A DNA stretch of 64,000 bases from JBMOMT01 sp049324835 (GCA_049324835.1 JBMOMT010000045.1:1-64000), one strand, 5' to 3'; positions 45,029 to 54,610 are shown, counted from the first letter of the stretch. Notes: a model not told the origin generated them from the sequence alone. Made by a program: numbers and translations.

Positions 45029-45925
45029 ATGACAGACTATCCACAAGCGGCTCAACCTCTGGCAGAGCTGCAACCACAGCACGAGTTTCTCATCGGCATC
45101 GATTCTGACGGCTGCGCCTTTGACACGATGGAGATCAAACACAAAGAGTGCTTTACGCCCAACATCATCAAGCACTGGGGCTTGCAGGCGGTCTCCAAGT
45201 ACGCCCGCGAGGCGTCCGAATTTGTGAACCTGTACTCCAAGTGGCGCGGCATCAACCGCTGGCCGGCGCTGGTGATGGTCTTTGACCTGCTGCGCGAGCG
45301 GCCCGAGGTGCAGGCCCGCGGCGTGACGCCGCCACAGGCGCCGCGCATCCGGGAGTTTATGGCCTCTGGCCTGCCGTTGAGCAACGATGGCCTCAAGCGC
45401 TACATGGCCGAACACCCCGATCCAGAGCTCGACACCGCCTGGGCCTGGACCCACGGCGTCAACGACACCGTGGCCGACATGGTGTACGGCGTGCCGCCCT
45501 TTCCCTTTTTGCGCCAGAGCCTGCAATTCCTGAGCGACAAGGCCGACATGATCGTCGTTTCGGCCACGCCGTTGGAGGCGCTGCGTCGAGAGTGGGAGGA
45601 GCACGACATCGCCAGGTACGTGCGTGTCATTGCCGGGCAGGAGATGGGCAGCAAGAGTGAACACCTGGCTTTGGCCGCCAGGGGCAGGTATGCGCCCGAT
45701 CGCGTGCTCATGATCGGCGATGCGCCGGGCGACCTGAAGGCGGCGCGGGCCAACGATGCGCTGTTCTATCCCATCAATCCCGGTCACGAAGAAACATCCT
45801 GGCAGCGCTTCTACGAGGAGGCGATGCACAGGTTCCTGGCCGGCGAGTACACTGGGGCCTACGAAGCCGCCCTCATCGCCGAGTTCGAAAAGCTGCTGCC
45901 GGAAATGCCTCCCTGGAAAAAGTAG
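45029..45925 (+). CDS. HAD-superfamily hydrolase
   Basis: 298 residues. HAD motifs: I as IGIDSDGCAFDT, with nucleophile and acid-base Asp; II as VVSATP; III Lys in GSKSEH; IV as LMIGDAPGD. A long helical cap (about 40-160) sits between motifs I and II. The likely reaction is hydrolysis of a phosphate ester; within this operon a sugar-acid or sugar phosphate is plausible, but the substrate is not evident. TGGAGGG precedes ATG 45029. Confidence 0.85.
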   Translation: MTDYPQAAQPLAELQPQHEFLIGIDSDGCAFDTMEIKHKECFTPNIIKHWGLQAVSKYAREASEFVNLYSKWRGINRWPALVMVFDLLRERPEVQARGVTPPQAPRIREFMASGLPLSNDGLKRYMAEHPDPELDTAWAWTHGVNDTVADMVYGVPPFPFLRQSLQFLSDKADMIVVSATPLEALRREWEEHDIARYVRVIAGQEMGSKSEHLALAARGRYAPDRVLMIGDAPGDLKAARANDALFYPINPGHEETSWQRFYEEAMHRFLAGEYTGAYEAALIAEFEKLLPEMPPWKK

Positions 45926-45942
45926 GTCAATTGGAGATTTTC

Positions 45943-47190
45943 ATGATCGGCCAAGGTTACCAAGACAAACATCTCTCAGAACAAGAGGTACAGCATCTCG
46001 TGGCCGAGGCCCTCGACGCCTGGAAACTCACCGGCAAGCGGGTGCTGGTCATCGTGCCTGACGGCACGCGCACCGCGCCCATCCCCCTCTTTTTCCGGCT
46101 GCTGCGTGAACTGCTGGCCCCCCGGGCCGCCGCGCTGGATTTCCTGGTGGCGCTGGGCACCCACCAGCCCATGGACGATGCCGCGTTGAGCCGGCTGGTG
46201 GGCGCGCCGGTGCAAAACGGGCAGGCCGGAGGGTCGCGGGTGCTGAACCACCGCTGGGATCGGCCGGAAACCTTTACCACCCTGGGCAGCCTCAGCGCCG
46301 CCGAAACCCGCACCCTCAGCGATGGCATGCTCTCCCTGGACGTGCCGGTGCGCATCAACAAGCTGATTCTCGATTACGATCACCTCATCGTCTGCGGGCC
46401 GGTCTTTCCCCACGAGGTGGTGGGCTTTTCCGGGGGCAACAAATACTTTTTCCCCGGCATCAGCGGCGCCGAGGTGATCGATTTCACCCACTGGCTGGGC
46501 GCGCTGGTCACCAGTTGGGCCATCATCGGCGCCAAAGACACGCCCGTGCGTCAGGCCATCGACCGCGCCGCCTCGCTCATTCCGGCGCCGCGCACCTGCC
46601 TGGCGCTGGTGGTCAACGGCGAGGAGCTGGCCGGGTTGTACGCCGGTTCGATGGAGGCGGCCTGGTCGGCGGCGGCGGACCTCTCGGCGCGGCTGCACGT
46701 CGTTTACGTCGAGCGACCCTTCCGGCGCGTGCTGTCGGTCATGCCAGCCATGTACGACGATATCTGGACGGCGGCCAAGGGCATGTACAAAATGGAGCCA
46801 GCCATCGCCGACGGCGGCGAGGTGGTCATTTATGCCCCCCACATCGACGAGATCAGCTACAGCCACGGCCGCCTCATCGACCAGGTGGGCTATCACGTGC
46901 GCGATTATTTCGTCAAGCAGTGGGAGCACTTCAAGGGTTATCCCTGGGGCGTGCTGGCCCACTCCACCCACCTGCGCGGCGCGGGCACGTTCGAGAACGG
47001 CGTCGAAAAGCCACGCATCCGCGTCACCCTGGCCACCGGCATCCCGCAGGCGCGCTGCCAAAGAGTCAACCTGGGCTATCTCGATCCGGCATCTGTACAC
47101 CTCAATGAGTGGCAAGGTCGCGAGGACGAGGGGGTGCTGCTGGTGCCCAAGGCGGGGGAGAGGCTGTATCGAGTCAAACGTCAAACGTGA
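45943..47190 (+). CDS. LarA-family nickel-pincer racemase/epimerase
   Basis: 415 residues. The expected cofactor and catalytic residues are visible: Asp40 and Arg43 in PDGTRTAP, His74 in GTHQP, His157 in FPHEVVGFSGGNK, Lys167 in the same block and His183 in FTHW. The 10 and 16 residue spacings among the last three equal those in lactate racemase (His174, Lys184, His200), Lys184 holding the nickel-pincer. The family also includes sugar-acid 2-epimerases such as D-gluconate epimerase. Next to fructuronate reductase and 6-phosphogluconate dehydrogenase, a mannonate/gluconate 2-epimerase is an attractive role (inference). Start ATG 45943 follows GGAG; the in-frame TTG at 45931 is less likely. Confidence 0.85.
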   Translation: MIGQGYQDKHLSEQEVQHLVAEALDAWKLTGKRVLVIVPDGTRTAPIPLFFRLLRELLAPRAAALDFLVALGTHQPMDDAALSRLVGAPVQNGQAGGSRVLNHRWDRPETFTTLGSLSAAETRTLSDGMLSLDVPVRINKLILDYDHLIVCGPVFPHEVVGFSGGNKYFFPGISGAEVIDFTHWLGALVTSWAIIGAKDTPVRQAIDRAASLIPAPRTCLALVVNGEELAGLYAGSMEAAWSAAADLSARLHVVYVERPFRRVLSVMPAMYDDIWTAAKGMYKMEPAIADGGEVVIYAPHIDEISYSHGRLIDQVGYHVRDYFVKQWEHFKGYPWGVLAHSTHLRGAGTFENGVEKPRIRVTLATGIPQARCQRVNLGYLDPASVHLNEWQGREDEGVLLVPKAGERLYRVKRQT

Positions 47191-47203
47191 CAGGAGGTGT
47201 TTT

Positions 47204-48667
47204 ATGAGCAAAGCAGACATCGGCCTCATCGGACTGGCGGTGATGGGGCAGAATCTGGTACTGAACATGGACGACCACGGCTTCACCGTGGCGGTCTATA
47301 ACCGCACCGTCGCCCGAGTAGACGAGTTCATCGAGGGCAATGCCAAAGGCAGGCGGGTCATCGGCGCCCACTCGATCCAAGAGCTGGTGAGTGCGCTCAA
47401 AAAACCGCGCCGCGTGATGCTGCTGGTCAAAGCCGGCCAGCCGGTCGATGATTTCATCGAGTTGCTGCTGCCCCACCTGGAGGCCGGCGACATCATCATC
47501 GACGGCGGCAACTCGAATTACAACGACACCATCCGCCGCACGGCCTACGTCGAATCCAAAGGGCTGCGTTACATCGGCACCGGCGTTTCGGGCGGCGAGG
47601 AAGGCGCGCGCCACGGGCCGTCCATCATGCCCGGCGGCTCGCCGGAGGCCTGGCCCCACGTCAGGCCCATCTTTCAGGCCATCGCCGCCAAAGTGCCGGA
47701 GGGTGATCCAAACGGCACGCCCTGCTGCGACTGGGTGGGCGAAAACGGCGCCGGCCATTACGTCAAGATGGTACACAATGGCATCGAATACGGCGACATG
47801 CAGCTCATCTCTGAGGCTTATTTTCTGATGAAAACCGCCCTGGGCATGAGCCACGACGCCATGCACCGCACTTTTGCCGCGTGGAACGAGGGCAAGCTCG
47901 ATTCCTATCTCATCGAGATCACCCGCGATATCCTGGCCTTCAAAGACGAGGACGGCTCGCCGCTGCTGGAGAAAATCCTGGATACGGCCGGCCAAAAAGG
48001 CACCGGCAAATGGACGTCTGTCTCGGCGCTGGATATGGGCATCCCCCTCTCGCTCATCACCGAGGCAGTGCTGGCCCGTTTCCTCTCGGCGCTAAAAGAC
48101 GAGCGCGCCGCCGCCGCACAAGTGCTCACCGGCCCCGCGCCCCGCTTCGATGGCGACCAGGCCGCCTTCCTCCACGATCTGCACGACGCCCTCTATGCCG
48201 CCAAGATCGTCTCCTACACCCAGGGCTACATGCTCATGCGCGCCGCCGCCGAGGAATACGGCTGGCACCTGAACAATGGCGGCATCGCCATGATGTGGCG
48301 CGGCGGCTGCATCATCCGCTCCGCGTTTCTGGGCAAGATCAAAGAGGCATTCGACCGCGACCCCGACCTGAGCAACCTGCTGCTCGATCCCTACTTCAAA
48401 GGTGAGGTGGAAGCGGCCCAGGCGGCGTGGCGGCGCGTGGTGGCCCGCGCTGTCGAGTTGGGCGTGCCGGCGCCGGCCATGTCCAGCGCGCTGGCCTTTT
48501 TCGATGGCTACCGCAGCGCGCGGCTGCCGGCCAACCTGCTGCAGGCCCAACGCGACTACTTTGGCGCCCACACCTACGAGCGCGTGGATCGCCCTCGCGG
48601 CGAGTTCTACCACACCAACTGGACCGGTCACGGCGGCGATGTGACCTCGACCACGTATCAGGCATAG
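47204..48667 (+). CDS. gnd: 6-phosphogluconate dehydrogenase (decarboxylating)
   Basis: 487 residues, the usual long bacterial form. N-terminal Rossmann fold with GLIGLAVMGQNL and YNRT, then GGNSNYNDT, GTGVSGGEEGARHGPSIMPGG and the catalytic Lys in GAGHYVKMVHNGIEYGDMQ; the C-terminal part has KGTGKWTS and YFGAHTYERVD. It oxidises 6-phosphogluconate to ribulose 5-phosphate with NAD(P)+. The ATG has a perfect AGGAGGTG site. Its placement in a hexuronate operon is unusual. Confidence 0.95.
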   Translation: MSKADIGLIGLAVMGQNLVLNMDDHGFTVAVYNRTVARVDEFIEGNAKGRRVIGAHSIQELVSALKKPRRVMLLVKAGQPVDDFIELLLPHLEAGDIIIDGGNSNYNDTIRRTAYVESKGLRYIGTGVSGGEEGARHGPSIMPGGSPEAWPHVRPIFQAIAAKVPEGDPNGTPCCDWVGENGAGHYVKMVHNGIEYGDMQLISEAYFLMKTALGMSHDAMHRTFAAWNEGKLDSYLIEITRDILAFKDEDGSPLLEKILDTAGQKGTGKWTSVSALDMGIPLSLITEAVLARFLSALKDERAAAAQVLTGPAPRFDGDQAAFLHDLHDALYAAKIVSYTQGYMLMRAAAEEYGWHLNNGGIAMMWRGGCIIRSAFLGKIKEAFDRDPDLSNLLLDPYFKGEVEAAQAAWRRVVARAVELGVPAPAMSSALAFFDGYRSARLPANLLQAQRDYFGAHTYERVDRPRGEFYHTNWTGHGGDVTSTTYQA

Positions 48668-48681
48668 AGGAGGCAGGCGAG

Positions 48682-49974
48682 ATGGGCAAAGCAAACAACG
48701 TCGTCGTGGCCCAATCGGGCGGGCCGACGCCGGTCATCAACAACTCGCTGCGCGGCGTGGTCGAGACCTGCCGCGCCATGCCGGACGTGTTCGGCGCCGT
48801 CTATGCCGGCTGGCACGGCATCGAGGGCGTGCTCAAAGAAGAGTTGCTGAACCTCTCCGCCCAGTCCGCACAAGAGATCGCCCTGCTGCGCACCACGCCG
48901 GCGGCCGGCTCCATCGGCACCTGCCGCTACAAACTCAAAGCGAGCCAGCAAGAGGATTTCGAGCGCGTCATCGAGGTGCTGCGCGCCCACGACGTGGGCT
49001 ATTTCTTTTACATCGGCGGCAACGACAGCATGGACACGGCCCACAAGGTGGCTCAACTGGCCCACGAGCGGGGGCTTGACCTGGTGGCCACCGGCGCGCC
49101 CAAGACCATCGACAACGACGTGGGCGACAGCGCGTTCCAACTCATCGATCACACCCCCGGCTATGGCAGCGTGGCCCGCTACTGGGCGCTGCACGTGCAA
49201 AACGCCGATCAGGAAAACGCCGGTTCCTGCCCCGCCGACCCGGTGCTGGTGATGCAGGCCATGGGCCGCAAGATCGGTTTCATCCCCGCCGCCGCCCGCC
49301 TGGCCGATCCGCAGCGCGAGATGCCGCTGCTCATCGTCCTGGCCGAATCGGCCATCCGCCTGCCGGAGCTGGCCGACCGGGTCAACGACACCCTCAAAAC
49401 CCACGGCCGGGCGCTGGTGGTCGTCAGCGAAGGTTTCGACGTGGGCGACATCGGCGCGCGCCGGGATGCCTTTGGCCACGTCGAGTTTTCGGCCAGCCAG
49501 TTGACAGTGGCGCAGATCGTGGTAAACTATTTCAACCAGGTGGGCCTGGCGGCGCGTGGCTCGGCGCGGGGCAACGTCTCGGGCACCGATCAGCGCCACA
49601 ACATGATCTATGCCTCCACGGTCGATCTCGAAGAGGCTTACAAGGTTGGCCAAAAGGCGGCTTTGGTGGCGGCGGAAGAGGGCTCCGGCTACATGAGCAC
49701 CATTTTGCGCGAGCCGGGCCGCGTCTACCGCGTGCGCTACGACAAAGTGCCGCTGGAGCAGGTAGCCAACTCGGAGCGTACATTCCCGGAAGCATGGATC
49801 GCGCCGGATCGCACCGACGTGACCGACGCGTTCGTCCGCTACGCCCGGCCCCTCATCGGCGACGATTGGCCCGCCGTGCCGCTGGTCGATGGGCGGCAGC
49901 GATTCGCCCGCCTGGAACCGGTTTTCGCCGGGCAGAAACTGCCGCCATACATACCGCAGGCGCATCGCCGCTGA
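48682..49974 (+). CDS. 6-phosphofructokinase, probably PPi-dependent
   Basis: 430 residues. Family motifs: QSGGPTPVINNS for the phosphate loop, FYIGGNDSMDTA, PKTIDNDV with catalytic Asp and the Lys that marks PPi-using enzymes, and MGRKIGF. The motif that is usually GGDG in ATP enzymes and GGDD in PPi enzymes reads GGND here: the second position supports PPi, while the usual first Asp is Asn. It normally phosphorylates fructose 6-phosphate reversibly. It ends the hexuronate operon, so another sugar phosphate acceptor is conceivable. Confidence 0.85.
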   Translation: MGKANNVVVAQSGGPTPVINNSLRGVVETCRAMPDVFGAVYAGWHGIEGVLKEELLNLSAQSAQEIALLRTTPAAGSIGTCRYKLKASQQEDFERVIEVLRAHDVGYFFYIGGNDSMDTAHKVAQLAHERGLDLVATGAPKTIDNDVGDSAFQLIDHTPGYGSVARYWALHVQNADQENAGSCPADPVLVMQAMGRKIGFIPAAARLADPQREMPLLIVLAESAIRLPELADRVNDTLKTHGRALVVVSEGFDVGDIGARRDAFGHVEFSASQLTVAQIVVNYFNQVGLAARGSARGNVSGTDQRHNMIYASTVDLEEAYKVGQKAALVAAEEGSGYMSTILREPGRVYRVRYDKVPLEQVANSERTFPEAWIAPDRTDVTDAFVRYARPLIGDDWPAVPLVDGRQRFARLEPVFAGQKLPPYIPQAHRR

Positions 49975-50037
49975 TCCGGTCCGCGAGGCTCTGGGCCGGG
50001 GTGCAGCTAACGGTTCACTCGCACGGAGAGCATCCAC

Positions 50038-53000
50038 ATGGCCCGATGGACCCGCCTGATCGTCGCTTTTGCCCTTGCCCTGTGGGCCCAAAGCATCGTC
50101 AGCAACAGCCAGCAGCCCCTCGATGGGGTGCTGCTTTTTGGCGCAGCGGCGCTCCTGTTCGTCACCGCTGCCCCCGCCCCACGCGAGGAGATGCCAACCA
50201 GCCCCGATCCGGCAGCCCTACCTGGCCGCCGGGTGGGGCTGGCCCTTGTGGGTATGGCCGGAGTCGCCGCTGCTGCCGTTCTGTTCTGGATGTATCTCTC
50301 CAGTCCCCTGGGCCTGGCCCTGTGGCTGGGCGGGCTGGCCCTGTTCTTGTTCGCCCTGTGGCCCGCCCGTTCTGCCCCCCTCCCAACCTCGAACCCTGAA
50401 CTCTCGCGCCGGTTGGAGCTGCTCATCCTGGCCTGCATCCTCCTGACCGCGCTGACCGTTCGCGTCACCGGGTTGGGCGCTATCCCCAACGGTCTACAAT
50501 CCGATGAAGGCAACAACGGCCTGGAGGCGCTCAAGTGGCTCTCTGGCGCGCCCTACAGCCCCTACGCCGAGGCCAACGAGGGTCAGGCCACGCTGTTCAG
50601 CATTCTCGTCGCCCTCAGCCTCAAGCTGTTCGGCGTCAGCGTGCCGTCGATGCGGCTGGTCTCGGCTGTGGTGGGCACGCTGACGGTGCTCTCTTTTTAC
50701 GTGCTGGCCCGCGAATTCCACGGCCCCCGCGCCGCGCTGGTGGGCGCGGCCCTGCTGGCCGGATCGCGCTGGCACCTCACTTTCAGTCGCATCATCTACG
50801 AGCTGATCCTGGCGCCGCTGGCGGCCATCTGGCTCTTTTACTTTTTGCAGCGCGGCCTGCGCGGCCATCGCCGCCGCGATCTGGTGCTGGCCGGGTACGC
50901 CCTGGCCCTGGGCCTCAACACCTACACCGCCTTTCGCACCATCCCCATCGGCGCGGGTGTGCTCATCCTCTACTGGCTGGTGCGCCGCCGCCGCGAGTTG
51001 TGGACCGCGCTGCGCGATGCGGGTCTGTTTGCCCTCAGCAGCGCCCTGGGCCTGGTGCCGCTGGCGGTTTACGCCGTGCAAAAACCGGACGTCTTTTTGG
51101 GGCGCACCCAACACATTTCCATCTGGAACGACGTCCAGCAGGCAGGCAGCCTGGAGCCGCTGTGGAACAACCTGAAGGAATACCTGCTGATGTTCAACGT
51201 GCAGGGCGATGGCGCTTCGCTGAACAACCTGCCCGGCGAGCCCATGCTGGGCCTGATCGTGGGGGCGCTGTTCATCCTGGGGCTGGCCTATGCCCTCCGT
51301 CACTGGCGGCAACCCAGGGCCTTCCTGGCGCTGGCCTGGATGCTGGGTGTGCTGCCGGCGGGCGTGCTTTCCGTGGCCCACGAAGCGCCCTCGGCGCGGC
51401 GGGTCATCGGGCTGGTGCCAGTGATCTATGTGCTGGCCGCCGCCATCATCGACGCCCTGTGGCGGGCCAGCCTGGCCGCCTGGCGCGGGCGCGGGTGCCG
51501 CGTCTGGGCTATCGGCTTTGGCGCGCTGGCGGCCGTGGCGAGTGTGTCCGGTGTCGCCACCTACTTTGGCCAGCAGGCCCACCACCCCCAGGTCTGGCGC
51601 GCCTTTAGCCCCCACGAGGCGGCCATCGGCCATTACATCGCCAATCTGGATCGCCCGGCACAACTCTACCTCTCGCCCGTCTTTAACCGACACTCGGCCA
51701 TCACCTTTATCGCTGGCGATCCGGCCTACGTGGTGCTCGATCTCACCCGCCACCTGCCGGTGCGGGAGCCACAAACGAGCGACGTCATCTATATCATGGA
51801 ACCCGCCAGCCGCCGCCTGGAGCCGCTCTTTCACCAGTTCTACCCCAGCGGCGTGTGGGTGGAGCATCTCGACCCCTATGGCGGCCTGCTGTTCAACACC
51901 TTTACCCTGACGCCGCAGCAGCAGGCCGAGGCGCTGGGGCTGAACGGCCGCTATTACGCCAACCCGAACTGGCAATCGCCGGCGGCCCTCACCCGGCGCG
52001 ATACGGCCCTGGATTTCGACTGGCGCAGCGAGGCCCCCCTGGCCATGCCTTTCAGCGCCGAGTGGACTTCAGCGCTGCTGGTGCCACAGTACGGCCCCTA
52101 CGAGCTGACCCTCCAAGCCAGCGGCTCCTTTACGCTGACGCTGGACGGCGAGCTGCTGTTGAGCGGCGGGGCCGGGCTCCACAGCGTCCGGCAGACGCTG
52201 GTGGGCGGTTTTCACGCCTTTGGCCTGCGCACCACCGTCGAAACGGCCGATGGCGAACCGGCGCTGTGGTGGGCCGGCCCGGTGGGCGAGCGGCAGACCG
52301 TGCCGGGTTCGGCTTTTTACGCCTTTGACGTGCCCGAGTTCGGCCTGGTGGGCAGCTATTTCCCCAACGCCAACTGGGCAGGCACGCCCAGCATCGTGCA
52401 GCGTGATATTTTCCTCACCGCCGGAGAGGTGCTGCCCTCACCCTATAGCATCATCTGGCGGGGCAAATTGCTGGTGGAAAAGCCAGGGCTGTACAAACTG
52501 GGCACCAACTCGGACGATGGCTCGCTGCTCTATGTCGATGGCGTGCTGGTGGTGGATAACGGCGGCCCCCACGGCGCGCGCTATGTGGAGGGCAGTATCA
52601 ATCTGACCGGCGGCTATCACGATCTGGAGTTGCGTTACTTTCAGGATGGCGGCTCGCGGGCGCTGGACCTGTGGTGGACGCCGCCCGGCGGCCAGAAAGA
52701 ACTGATCCCCCCCACGGCCCTGCTGCCCTGGGAGGGTGAGGCGCCCGTCTGGCAGCCGACTGGCATATCCGAGACGTCGGTCGCCCCGCCCGGCGCGATG
52801 GCGGCCCAATTCTGGCGCATGTGGCTCGATCCGGAAGCAGGCATGCAGCCGCGGGGGGTGGCCGTCAGCCCCATCGACGGCCGGGTGTACGTGGCCGATG
52901 CGGCCAACCGCCGCATCCAGGTCTTCGATAACGAGGGGCAGCCGCTGTTTGCCTTTGGCCAGGACGCCGGCCTCGACGAGCCGGGCGATCTGGTCATCGA

Positions 53001-53607
53001 CAGTCAGGGCAACGTTTTTGTGCTGGAGCCGCAAAACGATTCGGTGGTGCGCTTTACGGGCGAGGGGCAATACGTGGCCCGCTTCCGCGAGACACTGCGG
53101 CTGTTCCGGCCGCGGGGCATCGGCATCGACAGCGCCGGCCGCCTCTACATCGCCGATACCGGCGGCGGGCGGGTGGTGGTGATGGCCCCTTCGGGCGAGG
53201 TATTGGCCCGCTGGGGCGAGGCCGGCGCCGGTCCGGGCCAGTTCGATCAGCCCACCGACGTGGCTGCCGGGCCGGACGGCAATATCTATGTGGCCGATAC
53301 GTTCAACCTTCGTGTACAGTGGCTGGATGCCGATGGTATCTACCTGGGCGAGTGGCCCATTCAACCGGCCAACACCTACGACGCCCCGCATCTGGCGGTT
53401 TCGCCGGGCCACGTGCTCTATCTCACCAGCCCGGAAGAAAGCCGGGTATTCGCCTATGACCTGTCAGGAGCTTTTCTGGGCGAGATCGGCGCTCGCGGGG
53501 AAGAGCCAGGGCAACTGCAAAAGCCGGTGGGTGTGGCCGTGGATGCCCAGGGCCGCCTGTATGTGACCGATCCTGTGCAGGGCCGCGTGCTGGGCTTCCA
53601 GCCGTAA
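50038..53607 (+). CDS. GT39-type glycosyltransferase fused to two PA14 domains and an NHL propeller
   Basis: 1189 residues. About the first 510 hold many TM helices with the PMT/ArnT-like layout; the Asp-Glu pair in QSDEGNNG sits at the predicted outer catalytic loop. Two PA14-like modules follow (about 635-765 and 770-895), the second with the clear NSDDGSLLYVDGVLVVDN signature. An NHL/six-bladed propeller closes the protein (about 925-1189; RGVAVSPIDGRVYVADAANRRIQVF and similar blades). PMT-type enzymes move sugars from lipid carriers onto acceptors outside the membrane, and PA14 domains bind glycans. The domains are one uninterrupted frame. Start ATG 50038 has GGAGAG upstream. Confidence 0.85.
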   Translation: MARWTRLIVAFALALWAQSIVSNSQQPLDGVLLFGAAALLFVTAAPAPREEMPTSPDPAALPGRRVGLALVGMAGVAAAAVLFWMYLSSPLGLALWLGGLALFLFALWPARSAPLPTSNPELSRRLELLILACILLTALTVRVTGLGAIPNGLQSDEGNNGLEALKWLSGAPYSPYAEANEGQATLFSILVALSLKLFGVSVPSMRLVSAVVGTLTVLSFYVLAREFHGPRAALVGAALLAGSRWHLTFSRIIYELILAPLAAIWLFYFLQRGLRGHRRRDLVLAGYALALGLNTYTAFRTIPIGAGVLILYWLVRRRRELWTALRDAGLFALSSALGLVPLAVYAVQKPDVFLGRTQHISIWNDVQQAGSLEPLWNNLKEYLLMFNVQGDGASLNNLPGEPMLGLIVGALFILGLAYALRHWRQPRAFLALAWMLGVLPAGVLSVAHEAPSARRVIGLVPVIYVLAAAIIDALWRASLAAWRGRGCRVWAIGFGALAAVASVSGVATYFGQQAHHPQVWRAFSPHEAAIGHYIANLDRPAQLYLSPVFNRHSAITFIAGDPAYVVLDLTRHLPVREPQTSDVIYIMEPASRRLEPLFHQFYPSGVWVEHLDPYGGLLFNTFTLTPQQQAEALGLNGRYYANPNWQSPAALTRRDTALDFDWRSEAPLAMPFSAEWTSALLVPQYGPYELTLQASGSFTLTLDGELLLSGGAGLHSVRQTLVGGFHAFGLRTTVETADGEPALWWAGPVGERQTVPGSAFYAFDVPEFGLVGSYFPNANWAGTPSIVQRDIFLTAGEVLPSPYSIIWRGKLLVEKPGLYKLGTNSDDGSLLYVDGVLVVDNGGPHGARYVEGSINLTGGYHDLELRYFQDGGSRALDLWWTPPGGQKELIPPTALLPWEGEAPVWQPTGISETSVAPPGAMAAQFWRMWLDPEAGMQPRGVAVSPIDGRVYVADAANRRIQVFDNEGQPLFAFGQDAGLDEPGDLVIDSQGNVFVLEPQNDSVVRFTGEGQYVARFRETLRLFRPRGIGIDSAGRLYIADTGGGRVVVMAPSGEVLARWGEAGAGPGQFDQPTDVAAGPDGNIYVADTFNLRVQWLDADGIYLGEWPIQPANTYDAPHLAVSPGHVLYLTSPEESRVFAYDLSGAFLGEIGARGEEPGQLQKPVGVAVDAQGRLYVTDPVQGRVLGFQP

Positions 53608-53622
53608 AGCGCCCCACGCTAT

Positions 53623-54555
53623 CTACTGGCCCAGCAGCGCACCCAAAAAGCCTGGCTGGCCGCGCAGAAACTCCTCGATGGGCATGGCCCGTTTTCCGGC
53701 CAGTTGCACCTCTTCCAGGCGCAACACCCCCTCGCCCGTGACCACACCCGTACCGTCGTCCAGCGTGATCACCTGACCCGGCTCTCCCTGACCCTGCCAG
53801 TCGGGCAGAGTTGCCGCGCGCAGCACCTTGAGCGGCTGTCCCTGCCAGTTCGTAAAAGCCGCTGGCCAGGGGAGGCAGGCGCGCACCTGCCGCGCCAGGT
53901 ATGCGGCCGGGTTATCCCAGTTCAACCGCCCATCCGCTTTACTCATCAGGCGGCAATAGGTGGCCTGCGCCTCATCCTGGGGCCGCGGCGTGATCTCGCC
54001 TGCCAGCCAGCGCGGCAGCGTCTCGATCAGCAGGTCCGCGCCGAGGCAACTCAACCTGGCCCCCAGCGAGGCCGTCGTATCGTCGGGCAAAATGGGACAG
54101 GCGGCCTGAGCGAGGATCGGGCCGGTGTCCATGCCGGCGTCCAGGCGCATCAGCGTCACGCCGCTCCCGGTTTCGCCGGCCAGGATGGCCGCCGCTACCG
54201 GCGCCGGGCCGCGATGGCGGGGCAGCAGCGAGCCGTGCACGTTGAGGCAGCCGTGGGGCGGGATGCCCAGCACGTCGGGGCGCAGAATCTGGCCAAAGGC
54301 GACGACGACGATCAGATGGGGGGCCAGGGCGCGCAGGCGGGCCACCGCCTCCGGCGCGCGCAGCGTCGGCGGCTGCCACAGCGGCAGGCCCAGAGCCAGG
54401 GCCACCTCCTTGACCGGCGGCGGGGTCAGGCGGCGACTGCGGCCCGCCGGGCGATCCGGCTGCGTCACCACGGCGGCGATCTCGTAGCGCCCGGCCAGCT
54501 TTTCGAGTGACGGCACGGCAAAATCCGGGGTGCCCATAAAGACGAGACGGGGCAT
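53623..54555 (-). CDS. fmt: Methionyl-tRNA formyltransferase
   Basis: 310 residues. N-terminal formyltransferase domain with MGTPDFAVPSLE, the NVHGSLLPRHRG loop with catalytic Asn and His, and DTGPI with the catalytic Asp. A C-terminal OB-fold-like domain follows. It formylates initiator Met-tRNA. ATG 54555 follows AGGAGG at 6 nt; the open frame beyond to 54735 runs through the promoter and is not coding. No def or priA gene, the usual neighbours, is adjacent. Confidence 0.95.
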   Translation of the reverse strand: MPRLVFMGTPDFAVPSLEKLAGRYEIAAVVTQPDRPAGRSRRLTPPPVKEVALALGLPLWQPPTLRAPEAVARLRALAPHLIVVVAFGQILRPDVLGIPPHGCLNVHGSLLPRHRGPAPVAAAILAGETGSGVTLMRLDAGMDTGPILAQAACPILPDDTTASLGARLSCLGADLLIETLPRWLAGEITPRPQDEAQATYCRLMSKADGRLNWDNPAAYLARQVRACLPWPAAFTNWQGQPLKVLRAATLPDWQGQGEPGQVITLDDGTGVVTGEGVLRLEEVQLAGKRAMPIEEFLRGQPGFLGALLGQ

Positions 54556-54581
54556 AGGCGGCCTCCTTTCTTCAGGCTTCG

Positions 54582-54610
54582 ATTGTACACCCAAAGTAGG
54601 AACGGGGCAA
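54582..54610 (-). promoter_or_regulatory. fmt promoter
   Basis: Minus strand: -35 TTGCCC (54605-54610), 17-bp spacer, -10 TACAAT (54582-54587). It gives a leader of about 20 nt to ATG 54555. A partial palindrome (54622-54637) lies just upstream, between this promoter and the divergent one at 54658. Confidence 0.65.

Noticed and set aside
46832..47203. Upstream extension of 6-phosphogluconate dehydrogenase into the LarA gene
   Set aside because: The extension overlaps LarA in another frame; the ATG at 47204 has a perfect AGGAGGTG and the usual family N-terminus.
44495..47286. Two long minus-strand frames (44495-45829 and 45976-47286) opposite the hexuronate operon
   Set aside because: They oppose well-conserved SDR, HAD and LarA genes and have no recognisable motifs or ribosome sites.
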